A DNA stretch of 64,000 nucleotides from the NCBI RefSeq assembly GCF_026343185.1, contig NZ_JAPEMA010000001.1:3224001-3288000 (forward strand). The letters are read 5' to 3'. The stretch is from Streptomyces sp. NBC_00091 (GTDB lineage Bacteria; Actinomycetota; Actinomycetes; Streptomycetales; Streptomycetaceae). This document shows, in pieces, positions 22,659 to 30,147 of this stretch; the stretch's first letter is position 1; each line of letters starts with the position of its first letter. Both the position numbers and the translations under genes were made by a program. The notes under the pieces were generated by a model that was given only the letters and a program-made list of their open reading frames with translations, did not search any database and was not told where the DNA came from.

Positions 22659-23351
22659 TCAGCGGCGGCGCTGAGCCGTGGTGAGTGCCGGGTCTCCCAC
22701 GGTTGGTGTCGTCTGCTGCACCCACGGGCCGAACTCGTCGTTCTCCCCGCCAACGCAGTCGAGCCCCTCGATGTCTGCCCTGAAGTTCAGGAGCACATCA
22801 CATCGTGTTTCCCAGATCTCCCCGGTGGTCGTCTGCACCTCGATCGCGACGTTCTCTTGGACGAACTCCGCCTCGGAGTCAAGGCCGGCTACAGAGATGG
22901 AGCAGGCGTTCTCAGGATAGTTCGGATGTTCCACCGGGTCGGTCAGGTCGTACCACGTGTATGCAGCGTTTGTGGTATTCCGAAATCCGACGTATGCGGT
23001 TCCGTTGTTGAGCGCGGCCTTGATTGTCTTCTGCGGGCCTTGGGTTTCTGTGAACAAGCCATAGTTGTAGGCGTCGACGTCGTTGCACTGGCCGTTGTTT
23101 GCCGGGGGAGCGGGGGGAGTGGGGTTCGTCTGCGATGCGCTCTGGCTGCAGTTGATGTTCTGGGTACCGGTGAAGGTGTTGCCCTGGCCGACTTGTCCCG
23201 CCGGGAAGCAGGCGACGGTGACCGAGGGCACGTCGAGGAGCGACAGTAGCGATCCGTCGTCCGCGGCGTGCCCAGTGCCCGCCCCGAGGAGCAGAGCGGC
23301 CATCGCGGTACCGGCGACGGCCGCCACCCTCTGCCTCTTCTTGAGTTCCAC
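22659..23351 (-). CDS. Secreted protein, unknown
   Basis: 230 residues with a Sec signal peptide (KKRQRVAAVAGTAMAALLLGAGTGHA, cleavage after AHA-like residues). The mature part has several cysteines (VACFPAG, NINCSQ, GQCNDVD, NACSIS, TRCDVLL, GLDCVGG), consistent with disulfides, and a Gln/Asn/Thr/Pro-rich linker. GTG 23351 follows GGAAAGG. It lies 21 bp after the small secreted protein gene at 23373, forming a two-gene operon. No family recognised; a surface-structure role is possible. Confidence 0.7.
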   Translation of the reverse strand: MELKKRQRVAAVAGTAMAALLLGAGTGHAADDGSLLSLLDVPSVTVACFPAGQVGQGNTFTGTQNINCSQSASQTNPTPPAPPANNGQCNDVDAYNYGLFTETQGPQKTIKAALNNGTAYVGFRNTTNAAYTWYDLTDPVEHPNYPENACSISVAGLDSEAEFVQENVAIEVQTTTGEIWETRCDVLLNFRADIEGLDCVGGENDEFGPWVQQTTPTVGDPALTTAQRRR

Positions 23352-23372
23352 TTGGACCTTTCCTTTCGTCGT

Positions 23373-23642
23373 CTACTTGAGCTGTTGGCCGAGGCCGACG
23401 GCATTGGCCGGCGCCGGAGACAGCCCGGAGGCAAGGCCCGTGATCTGGTGCTTCGCGTCCCGGACCGTCGGGGTGAGAAAGCGGAGCGACAGCAGGTTGT
23501 CGAGGCTGAGGGGACCGGCCGGGGCGCCGACGCTCGGGCGGTCGGCCGCTGGAACAGCCTGGGCGGTGGGAGCGGAAACGAGCCCGACGGTGATCGCGAG
23601 GGCTAACCCCGACACGACGCGGGCAATGGTGGGGTGGGCCAT
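23373..23642 (-). CDS. Small secreted protein, unknown
   Basis: 89 residues. Signal peptide ARVVSGLALAITVGLVSAPTAQA followed by a short mature part (VPAADRPSVGAPAGPLSLDNLLSLRFLTPTVRDAKHQITGLASGLS). Both this and the downstream secreted protein contain a Leu-rich LLSL segment near the mature N-terminus (DNLLSLRFL and SLLSLLDV), which may be a shared assembly or anchoring element. ATG 23642. First gene of the pair. Confidence 0.65.
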   Translation of the reverse strand: MAHPTIARVVSGLALAITVGLVSAPTAQAVPAADRPSVGAPAGPLSLDNLLSLRFLTPTVRDAKHQITGLASGLSPAPANAVGLGQQLK

Positions 23643-24149
23643 AAACGTCCCAACGCAACCCGCAGTGCCCCGTTATGGGTGATGGACCGGGCGGGGCGGC
23701 TCCTTCACCCGAGTGGTCGCCCCGGTTACGCGATTCGGCCCCAACGCCACACAGCTACTGGGATCGCAAACAGGCACCGAGCTTGCCGTTCAGCCTCGGA
23801 CTGCCGGTGGCCTCCTTATGCGGCGCCCGAATATGCGAGGTGGGTTCCGCAAGAGCAGCCACCACCGAGTTCGGCCAACCGGGCACCATCTGGTGCTTGC
23901 CCTCGCCCCTGCCGAACGTGTGGCAGAAGGCCCGGTCCGAGCTGGCGCCGGCGGCCAGACGGCATCGAACCACCCCTGGTTGAGCCCTGCGTACAGGGAT
24001 CTGCGACCCGGCGGTGTTCTGGCGCAAGCGCGAGATCGGCCAGTGTCCTCACCGGGCCGTCCGTACACAACAAAGACCGCCTCTATGTCCGGCAGATCGA
24101 TGTGTGAGTGATCAAGTTCGACAGGCCGTTCGCTCAGCGGGGTTAAACG
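23643..24149. other. Gene-poor region left of the insertion sequence
   Basis: 507 bp with only overlapping shadow frames and no recognisable domain, signal peptide or consistent codon bias. Possibly decayed sequence next to the IS insertion point. Confidence 0.5.
24140..24149. repeat. IS target-site duplication, left copy
   Basis: GGGTTAAACG directly abuts the left inverted repeat and is repeated exactly at 25613-25622 after the right inverted repeat. A 10-bp duplication is typical of IS4-family insertion. Confidence 0.9.
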
Positions 24150-24209
24150 CAATGCCGTTGACTTAGGGGTGATTTGGCGGTTCAACAGATACCAGGGGGG
24201 TGGTGTCCG

Positions 24210-25421
24210 ATGACCGTTCGGCTGGTGGACCGGATCGGGCTGGGAGACCTGACAGAGGTGTTCCCGCCGGAGCTGTTGGACGCGGTGCTGGCGAAGTCCC
24301 AGAACCGTAAGGTGCGAGTGCGGCTGCTGCCGCCGAGACTTATGGTGTACTTCGTGCTCGCGCGGGCGTTGTTCTCCGGCGAGCCGTACCGGGAGGTCCT
24401 GCGGACGCTGGCCGAGGCGGTCCGGCGCGAGGACGGGTGGGGCGCCTGGCGGGTTCCGGACAAGGCAGCGGTCTTCCGCGCCCGTCAGAACCTTGGGGTG
24501 GAGGTGCTGCGGGAACTGCTGCTTCATGCCGGGGCGGCAGTGGCCGACGAGCGGACGCCAGGTGCGTTCTGGCGGGGCTTGCGGTTGATGGCGATCGACG
24601 GCACGACGCTGCAGGCCGCCGACACCGAGGCCAACGAGACCGGGCTGGGACGGCTGCGGACCAAGGCCGGGAAGGGACCCACCGGATATCCGCTGGCCCG
24701 GGTCATGGTCCTGGTCGAGTCCGGCACCCACGTGGTCTGCGACGCGGTGGTCGACTCCTACCGGGTCAAGGAACGGGTTCTGGCCGAGCAGCTCTCCGGC
24801 TCGCTGCGGCCGGGGATGCTGGTCCTGGCCGACCGCGGCCTGCCTGGAGCTCATCTGTGGCAGCACCTGGCCGCCACCGGCGCCGACTTGCTGTGGCGGA
24901 TCCCCGGCATCTGGAAACTGCCCGTCGAGGATGTCCTCGCGGACGGCTCGTGGATCTCCACAGTCCGCGGCGGGAGGGGCCGCAGCGTCCGCCCGCCCCA
25001 GGACATCCGGGTCCGCGTGATCGAGTACAGCCTCGATCTTCCCGGCCGTGACCAGGCCGAACGCTACCGGCTCATCACCACCCTCATGGACCCCACTGCG
25101 GCGCCGGCCGCCGAACTCGCCGCCCTCTACGGCGAGCGATGGGAGGTGGAGAACACTCTCGCCGAACTGAAGACGACACAGATCGGCACCCGCACCGTCA
25201 TGCCGAGCAAGAGCCCGGACCTGGTGTTCCAGGAGATCTACGCGCACCTGGTCCTCTACACAGGCCTGAGAGTCCTGATGCACAGAGCAGCGGTGAACCG
25301 CAGCGAACCCCTTGATCCGGACCGGCTTTCCTTCGCCGCGGCCCTGCGGGCAGCCCGCCGGAGCATCACCTCGCTGAACAGGGATTTTCCCCCCTCAGCA
25401 CCTGACCACGGTGGCCCGTGA
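24210..25421 (+). CDS. IS4-family DDE transposase, frameshifted near the 3' end
   Basis: 403 residues in this frame. Catalytic residues are visible: Asp in MAIDGTTLQAAD, Asp in LVLADRGLPGAHLW, and the IS4 YREK-type box as YGERWEVENTLAELK with its Glu. After NRDFPP the frame ends at GGP-stop. Dropping one C from the run of six (25389-25394) reads on through QHLTTVARELEEEINPPRRL... to TAA 25597, so the full protein would be about 462 residues. This is a sequencing error, a slippery run or an inactivating mutation. ATG 24210 follows AGGGGGG; a TTG at 24174 is in frame. Confidence 0.85.
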   Translation: MTVRLVDRIGLGDLTEVFPPELLDAVLAKSQNRKVRVRLLPPRLMVYFVLARALFSGEPYREVLRTLAEAVRREDGWGAWRVPDKAAVFRARQNLGVEVLRELLLHAGAAVADERTPGAFWRGLRLMAIDGTTLQAADTEANETGLGRLRTKAGKGPTGYPLARVMVLVESGTHVVCDAVVDSYRVKERVLAEQLSGSLRPGMLVLADRGLPGAHLWQHLAATGADLLWRIPGIWKLPVEDVLADGSWISTVRGGRGRSVRPPQDIRVRVIEYSLDLPGRDQAERYRLITTLMDPTAAPAAELAALYGERWEVENTLAELKTTQIGTRTVMPSKSPDLVFQEIYAHLVLYTGLRVLMHRAAVNRSEPLDPDRLSFAAALRAARRSITSLNRDFPPSAPDHGGP

Positions 25422-25599
25422 GCTCGAGGAGGAGATCAACCCGCCCCGCAGACTGCGGGCCGTGATCCGCCAGGCGAAGCGCAAGATGTCTCGCTTCCTG
25501 TCCTGGAACCCCGACCGGCCACGACCACCACAGCCAACCCGACGGCCAGAAGAAACCCTCCAGGTCATCGCGGCCGTCGCACCCCCACCAGACCCCTAA
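25411..25599 (+). pseudogene. Out-of-frame C-terminal part of the IS4 transposase
   Basis: The reading frame that completes the transposase after the C6 run (ARELEEEINPPRRLRAVIR...QAKRKMSRFLSWNPDRP...). It is joined to the upstream frame by a single-base change and is not an independent gene. Confidence 0.75.
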
Positions 25600-25612
25600 G
25601 TCAACGGCATTG

Positions 25613-25622
25613 GGGTTAAACG
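25613..25622. repeat. IS target-site duplication, right copy
   Basis: GGGTTAAACG, identical to 24140-24149. Confidence 0.9.
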
Positions 25623-25628
25623 GCAAGC

Positions 25629-25853
25629 TCACGGATTCCTCAGCATGCTCGCGCAGTCGTAGAACCGTTCGTCGGGGCCCCGGAGCATCCCCGCGTGGTC
25701 GCGGAAGCGCTCGCCGGGGGCGCGGAGTATCCCCTGGTGGTCGTAGTACCGCTCGCCGGGGGCGCGGAGCATCCCGCCGTGGTCGTAGTACCGCTCGCCA
25801 GGGTTGCGGAGCATCCCCGCATGGTCGTAGAAGCGTTCGGTTCTGGAGTACAC
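25629..25853 (-). CDS. Protein made of five 14-residue tandem repeats
   Basis: 74 residues: MYSRT followed by five copies of a 14-mer with consensus ERFYDHAGMLRNPG (variants ERYYDHGGMLRAPG, ERYYDHQGILRAPG, ERFRDHAGMLRGPD, and a last copy ERFYDCASMLRNP). The DNA repeat is 42 bp. Each unit offers Glu, Arg, Tyr-Asp-His and Gly-Met/Ile-Leu-Arg, which could build a short solenoid or a multivalent ligand. GTG 25853 has GAGGAGG 4 nt upstream. I recognise no family. The IS inserted 16 bp beyond its stop and left it intact. Confidence 0.6.
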   Translation of the reverse strand: MYSRTERFYDHAGMLRNPGERYYDHGGMLRAPGERYYDHQGILRAPGERFRDHAGMLRGPDERFYDCASMLRNP

Positions 25854-26089
25854 GCGCCCTCCTCGGGCTCGTACGGACGGAGGGCCCAGCGTAGTGCTCA
25901 CATGATCTACAGGCCCTCTGGCTGCGGCGATTGAGTCGGCCGGTACCCAGGGTGGAGCGGGCTCCCCCGGGTGGGGGAGTACGGGGTCGTGCGGTGGCCG
26001 GATCCGGCGGAGGGGGCTGTTCGGACATGCTCGTTCACGGCGGGGGGACACCGGACCGCCACTCGAACCCGAGCATCCCGGAGGACCCG
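25854..26089. other. Intergenic region, nothing identified
   Basis: 236 bp between the divergent repeat-protein gene and the membrane-protein gene. No clear operator or terminator seen. Confidence 0.5.
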
Positions 26090-26605
26090 ATGGCGACCGA
26101 GAACGCGACCGCACTGCCCGCCCGTCAGCCCGCATGGCCCGGTTACGTGGCCGCTGTCGCGGCTCTCGGATACGCGGCGCCGCACTTCTGGTGGGGCGCC
26201 GGCATCGCGGCGATGTTCCCCGGGGACTTCGCCTCGGCCCCGCACGGGAACCTCGAGGCCGCCATCGGCTACTGGGTGATGGGCGTCGTGGCCGTGTTCG
26301 GCGCCGTGCTCTCCCTCGCTCTGGTCCGCCCCTGGGGGCGCCGCATCCCGGCCCTCCTCATCGCCGTCCCGTCGGGGATCGCCGCGATCGGCATGACCCT
26401 CTGGGGCTTCATGTACTTCGCGATGCAGTACATGATCTCCGTAGGCCGGGTGGTCTCGGCCCCGGCCTTCGCGGCCAAGGACGCGCACCCGCAGGCCGCC
26501 TGGGGGCTGTTCTGGTACGCCCTCTTCCTGGTCTGGGGCATCACCCTGGGCATCGCCGCCTGGCAGCGCCTGCGCGCCCGCCGCGTGGCGACGGGCGCCG
26601 CCTAG
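26090..26605 (+). CDS. Four-TM membrane protein, DUF3995-like
   Basis: 171 residues with four TM helices (VAAVAALGYAAPHFWWGAG, AIGYWVMGVVAVFGAVLSLALV, IPALLIAVPSGIAAIGMTLWGF, WGLFWYALFLVWGITLGIAAW), the layout of small actinobacterial DUF3995-type proteins; the assignment is tentative. ATG 26090 follows GGAGG. Its stop overlaps the end of the convergent TetR gene by 4 bp. It may be related to the DUF4345 membrane protein on the other side of the TetR gene. Confidence 0.65.
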   Translation: MATENATALPARQPAWPGYVAAVAALGYAAPHFWWGAGIAAMFPGDFASAPHGNLEAAIGYWVMGVVAVFGAVLSLALVRPWGRRIPALLIAVPSGIAAIGMTLWGFMYFAMQYMISVGRVVSAPAFAAKDAHPQAAWGLFWYALFLVWGITLGIAAWQRLRARRVATGAA

Positions 26606-27222
26606 GCCGGCGCGCCGTCCGCCCGGAGGAACGGGCGGAGGGCGCCGAGCAGGGCTCCGACGCAGGCCTCGCGCAGCTCCGCGCGCGTGCAGGTCTCCGC
26701 GGTGAGCCAGTCCAGGCAGAGCACCCGGACGAACACCAGCCAGCTCTTCAGGACCGCCGCCACCGCGGCCCGGCCGGAGTCGTCCGCGAGCGGGAGGATG
26801 TCGAGGAGCCGGGTCCGCAGGGCGTCCAGCTCGCTGTCGATGATCGTCTGGACCACCGGGTCGCCGGCGAGGACGCGGTTCGCCGCGAGGACGGTGTTGC
26901 GGTGGGCGGTGAAGTAGTCGAGGTGCACGTCCAGTCCGTCGGTGAGCTGGCCGAGCCAGTCGCCGGGCCGGTCCAGCGGGACCTGTTCCAGCAGCCGGTC
27001 GGACGCCTGCCGGTAGACGGCCGCGAAGAGGTCCTGCTTGCCCGCGAAATGCCGGTACAGCAGGGCGCGGGAGACTCCCGCCCGCTCGGCCACGTCCTCC
27101 ATCAGCACCTCCTCGTAGGGGTGCTGGGCGAAGAGCCGCGCGCCGACGTCGAGGAGCTGGGCGCGGCGTTCGTCGGGGCTGAGGCGTCGGCGGGGAGGCA
27201 CGCGGTCGATGTTACTTGACAC
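26602..27222 (-). CDS. TetR-family transcriptional regulator
   Basis: 206 residues. N-terminal TetR HTH (RRAQLLDVGARLFAQHPYEEVLMEDVAERAGVSRALLYRHFAGKQDLFAAVYRQ) and an all-helical ligand domain. GTG start at 27222. The divergent gene at 27287 is preceded by palindromes (27225-27262) that the regulator most likely binds; the -35 of that gene (TTGACA, 27216-27221) overlaps the regulator's own start codon. Ligand unknown. Confidence 0.9.
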   Translation of the reverse strand: MSSNIDRVPPRRRLSPDERRAQLLDVGARLFAQHPYEEVLMEDVAERAGVSRALLYRHFAGKQDLFAAVYRQASDRLLEQVPLDRPGDWLGQLTDGLDVHLDYFTAHRNTVLAANRVLAGDPVVQTIIDSELDALRTRLLDILPLADDSGRAAVAAVLKSWLVFVRVLCLDWLTAETCTRAELREACVGALLGALRPFLRADGAPA

Positions 27223-27262
27223 GGGTCTACTAACGGGAGCCTACTAGTAGACGCACGTCTAC
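27216..27262. promoter_or_regulatory. TetR operator region and promoter of the DUF4345 gene
   Basis: TTGACA (27216-27221) is a perfect -35. GTCTACTA (27225-27232) and TAGTAGAC (27245-27252) form a 28-bp inverted repeat. A second perfect palindrome, GTAGACGCACGTCTAC (27247-27262), overlaps its right arm. The shared half-site is GTCTAC, present three times. Confidence 0.75.
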
Positions 27263-27286
27263 TTACCAGGGGTGGGAGGTCGGAGC

Positions 27287-27679
27287 ATGGCCAGGACTCT
27301 CAAGTGGCTCGTACTGACGATGGGTTACGCGTGCGTGGCGATCGGGCTCGCGCACGTGGTGCTCGGGAACGCGGCGATTCCCGGCGCGGGTTCGGCCGGT
27401 GCGACGGTCGACAGCCTCGGCCGGTTCCTGGGTGCGACGTTCGCGGGCTACGGACTCGCCTGGATCTGGGCGGCCCGCCAGTCGCCGATCCCGGCGAGCG
27501 CGGTCCGGTGGCTGGCCGGGGTGTTCCTGCTGGGGGCGGCCGGGCGGCTGCTGTCGCTCGCCGTGCACGGGTGGCCGCACGGCTTCCAGGTGGGGCTGAC
27601 CGTCATCGAACTGGTCCTGCCGCCGCTGTACTTCTGGCTCGCCGACGCCGACGAGAGGGCCCACCGGGCCGCCGCCTAG
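27287..27679 (+). CDS. DUF4345 membrane protein
   Basis: 130 residues with four TM helices (WLVLTMGYACVAIGLAHVVLG, LGATFAGYGLAWIWAA, WLAGVFLLGAAGRLLSLAV, VGLTVIELVLPPLYFWLA), the usual DUF4345 pattern. ATG 27287 follows GGGAGGTCGGAGC. Divergent from the TetR gene with palindromic operators between them, so it is probably the regulator's main target. Function unknown. Confidence 0.8.
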   Translation: MARTLKWLVLTMGYACVAIGLAHVVLGNAAIPGAGSAGATVDSLGRFLGATFAGYGLAWIWAARQSPIPASAVRWLAGVFLLGAAGRLLSLAVHGWPHGFQVGLTVIELVLPPLYFWLADADERAHRAAA

Positions 27680-27686
27680 CCGCCGC

Positions 27687-28331
27687 CTAGGGGGTGTCGG
27701 CGGTGGGCAGGACGCGCCAGGCGGGTTCCAGGGGGACGAGGTGGCCGGCCGTCGAGCGGAGGTCGTGCGCGAGGCCGGCGCGGGCCAGCAGCGACGGGAA
27801 GTGCTCCGTGCGGTACCGCTCGTGGGCGGCCGGGCCGGACCAGAGGGTGGTGACCAGGTGGCGGTCCGGGGCGAGCCGGGTCACCACGCCCGCGAGCATG
27901 CCGCCGGCCGCGGCCATGCCCGGCCCCCATACGCGGCGCTGCACCTCGAGGAAGGACTCCTCGCGCCCCGGCAGCAGCCGGCAGTCGGCGACCCGCAGCA
28001 GCCCGGCGGTCTCCAGGGCCCGGGACAGGTCCGAGGTCTCTCCGGCCATCTCGAGAACGGTCTCCCCGGCGGCCGTCTCGATCCCGGTGAAGCTGTCGGC
28101 CTGGCGGCTCCCGGCGTACACGGCGTCGTGGCGTTCGCGCATGAAGCGGTCATGGGCCCCGGCGCCGCTCCACAGGCCCAGGACCCGGGCGTGACCCGTG
28201 TCCGGGTCCCAGCCGCCCACCTGCCCGACCAGCCCCTCCTGGTCGCCGATGACGGCCCAGGCGCGCTGGGCGCTGTCGAATCGCCCCCGCTCGGCCCCCG
28301 GCACCGTGCAGCCGATCCACTTCCCCCACAT
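27687..28331 (-). CDS. YdbC/DUF4937-type protein
   Basis: 214 residues. The N-terminus (MWGKWIGCTVPGAERGRFDSAQRAWAVIGDQEGLVGQVGGWD) matches the YdbC-like DUF4937 pattern. The second half (ADCRLLPGREESFLEVQRRVWGPGM...TTLWSGPAAHERY) looks like a further ferredoxin-like dimeric alpha/beta-barrel unit (ABM type), so the protein appears to hold two such modules. No catalytic assignment is possible. ATG 28331. It is convergent with DUF4345, only 7 bp between stops. Confidence 0.7.
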   Translation of the reverse strand: MWGKWIGCTVPGAERGRFDSAQRAWAVIGDQEGLVGQVGGWDPDTGHARVLGLWSGAGAHDRFMRERHDAVYAGSRQADSFTGIETAAGETVLEMAGETSDLSRALETAGLLRVADCRLLPGREESFLEVQRRVWGPGMAAAGGMLAGVVTRLAPDRHLVTTLWSGPAAHERYRTEHFPSLLARAGLAHDLRSTAGHLVPLEPAWRVLPTADTP

Positions 28332-28511
28332 GCTGAACCACCCTCCAAGGCCGGGTCGACAGCAGTGATCATCGCCCTCCGGCCCCGGCGGGCGTCAATC
28401 GGTCCGAGGGGTGGCGGGGTCCGGCAGCCCGGCGCCTCTTTCCGGCCCTTTTCCCGGTCGGCGGGACGCCTGCCGTTTGCCTGTTGTTGGGGCGGGGGTA
28501 GCTGTCGTGCC

Positions 28512-29135
28512 ATGCGTGACTTAGTGCGGGAGCAGTACTACCGGCATCGTGCCCCGGTCTACGACGAGACCAGCTATCGCGGTGACCCCGTGGTGAACGC
28601 CGGCCTGGACCGGGAAACCGCCGACATCGGGAAACTGCTCGCCGCGCTGCCCGAAGGGCGGGTGCTCGACGTGGGCTGCGGGACCGGAGTATGGACCCAG
28701 TTCCTCCGCGGCCCGGTCGTCGCCTTGGACCAGAGCGCGGAGATGCTGGAACTGACCCACGCCCGGGTGCCTCGGGCGCGGCGCGTGCGGGCGCTGTTCC
28801 CGCCCCTGCCGTTCGCCACCGGAGCCTTCGACCGCATCGTCACCGCCAACTTCTACGGGCTGCTCCGGCCCGAGGAGCGCGCGGTGTTCCTCGCCGAGGC
28901 GTCGCGTACGGCGCGCGAGCTGGTCGTGATCGACCTGCGCAGTGACGGTGACCTGCACGAGGAGAAGACGGAGCTGCGCTCCGTCGCCGACGCCACGTAC
29001 CCCATCTACCGGCGCCGGTTCACCCCGCGGAGCCTGCGCTCGGAACTGAAGGGCGAGCTGATGTACGAGGGGCTCTACTTCCTCGCCGTCCGGGTCATGG
29101 CGCCAGAGGTGGCGCCAGAGGTGTCTCCAGGGTGA
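28512..29135 (+). CDS. Class I SAM-dependent methyltransferase
   Basis: 207 residues. SAM-binding motif I is VLDVGCGTGVWTQF, followed by the acidic loop VVALDQSAEMLEL and motif IV region FDRIVTANFYGLLRPEER. The substrate is unknown. ATG 28512, weak Shine-Dalgarno. The 3' end overlaps the convergent DUF6454 gene by 41 bp; a GGCGCCAGAGGT direct repeat in the overlap encodes APEVAPEV on one strand and LAPPLAP on the other. Confidence 0.85.
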   Translation: MRDLVREQYYRHRAPVYDETSYRGDPVVNAGLDRETADIGKLLAALPEGRVLDVGCGTGVWTQFLRGPVVALDQSAEMLELTHARVPRARRVRALFPPLPFATGAFDRIVTANFYGLLRPEERAVFLAEASRTARELVVIDLRSDGDLHEEKTELRSVADATYPIYRRRFTPRSLRSELKGELMYEGLYFLAVRVMAPEVAPEVSPG

Positions 29136-29949
29136 TCAAGTGCGACTCGCCGGGCCCTTCCCCGTCGTCGGGGACGGCGAACATCCGAAGGACGTGCCCG
29201 TCCCTCTCCAGGTGGACCGCGTTGTAGGTGACCACTCGGCCTGCCGCTGACAGCGTGGTCACGGGAGCTTCGTGCTCGATGCGGCCGGACTCGATGTCGA
29301 CGACGGCGATGCCGCCCAGACTGAAGACGCCGGTCCCGGCCAAGGGGTACTCGGCGATGCCCGTGCACACCATGTGGCCGCCGCCTGCGGACACACAGGT
29401 CTGGTAGTCGACGAAGTGGCTCTTGTTGCGGACCCGGTGGGTGAGGCGCCCGTCCGCCGTGAAGGTGAGCAGTTGCCGCGAACCCCAGGTGACGGCGTGC
29501 AGCAGGCCGCTCTGGCGGTCGCGCACGATCCCGCCGATGTGGTCGTCGAAGCGGAAGGCCTCCCGTACCTCCAGGGTGTCGGGGTCCACCCGGTAGACGA
29601 TGGACCGGGAGTCGGGCCGGTACTCCGCTGTCGGCACCCACAGGGATTCGCCGTCGAAGTCGATGCCTCCCGGGTGGTAGACCGTGCCCTCGCCCACGCT
29701 CACCCGGCCCAGCGCCGCGCCGCCGGCGTCCGTGACGTACACATGGCCCCGGCCCCGGCCGGGAGTTCGGTCGTAGCCGTCCACCGGACTGTCGTGGAAC
29801 CGGGTCGCCTCGGTGATTTCCGCAGTCGATACGTACAGGCGGTGGTCAGGGCCGCGCGTGACGCCTTGGGGGTGGTGGGCGGGGAAGTCCAGCGGCGTGC
29901 GCTCCACGACGGTCCAGGGTGTGTTCCGGGTCAGCTGCCGCACCGCCAT
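29095..29949 (-). CDS. DUF6454-like beta-propeller protein
   Basis: 284 residues from ATG 29949. Repeated beta-strand segments around Asp/Gly (VYHPGGIDFDGESLWVPTAEY, HIGGIVRDRQSGLLHAVTWGSRQLLTF, GIAEYPLAGTGVFSLGGIAVVD) suggest a six-bladed propeller of the SMP-30/DUF6454 kind. An alternative start at 30012 adds MSLPGSALSTG but no convincing signal peptide. Neither start has a good ribosome site. Function unknown. Confidence 0.65.
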   Translation of the reverse strand: MAVRQLTRNTPWTVVERTPLDFPAHHPQGVTRGPDHRLYVSTAEITEATRFHDSPVDGYDRTPGRGRGHVYVTDAGGAALGRVSVGEGTVYHPGGIDFDGESLWVPTAEYRPDSRSIVYRVDPDTLEVREAFRFDDHIGGIVRDRQSGLLHAVTWGSRQLLTFTADGRLTHRVRNKSHFVDYQTCVSAGGGHMVCTGIAEYPLAGTGVFSLGGIAVVDIESGRIEHEAPVTTLSAAGRVVTYNAVHLERDGHVLRMFAVPDDGEGPGESHLITLETPLAPPLAP

Positions 29950-30147
29950 GACGAGGGATTCGTTCGAGTCGTCACACACACCTGTGGACAAGGCGGATCC
30001 AGGAAGGCTCATACCCGGTGAACGAGAGCTGCCCGGGCTCGTCACGGCGGCGATTGATTGTCACGGTCCTGCCACAGGGGTAATTGAATGTGTTCAAAAC
30101 CTTGTGGCGCGGGCCTACTCTGGCCGCTCCGACAGGGGAGGGACCGG

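Larger units (their letters stand above)
24150..25612 (+). mobile_element. IS4-family insertion sequence (1463 bp)
   Basis: Bounded by perfect 21-bp terminal inverted repeats (24150-24170 and 25592-25612, outer end CAATGCCGTTG...) and by identical 10-bp flanks GGGTTAAACG. It contains one transposase gene, whose frame is broken near its 3' end; the end of the second frame (TAA at 25597) lies inside the right repeat. Intact ends and an exact duplication show a recent insertion. The target lay 16 bp downstream of the stop of the tandem-repeat protein gene (25629, minus strand), so no gene was cut. Confidence 0.95.

Noticed and set aside
23643..24149. DUF397-like or other gene left of the IS
   Set aside because: No frame shows the WxKSSxS pattern or any coherent domain; the overlapping frames look random.
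25629..25853. 42-bp repeats as a CRISPR array
   Set aside because: The units are contiguous without unique spacers and translate as a regular peptide repeat.
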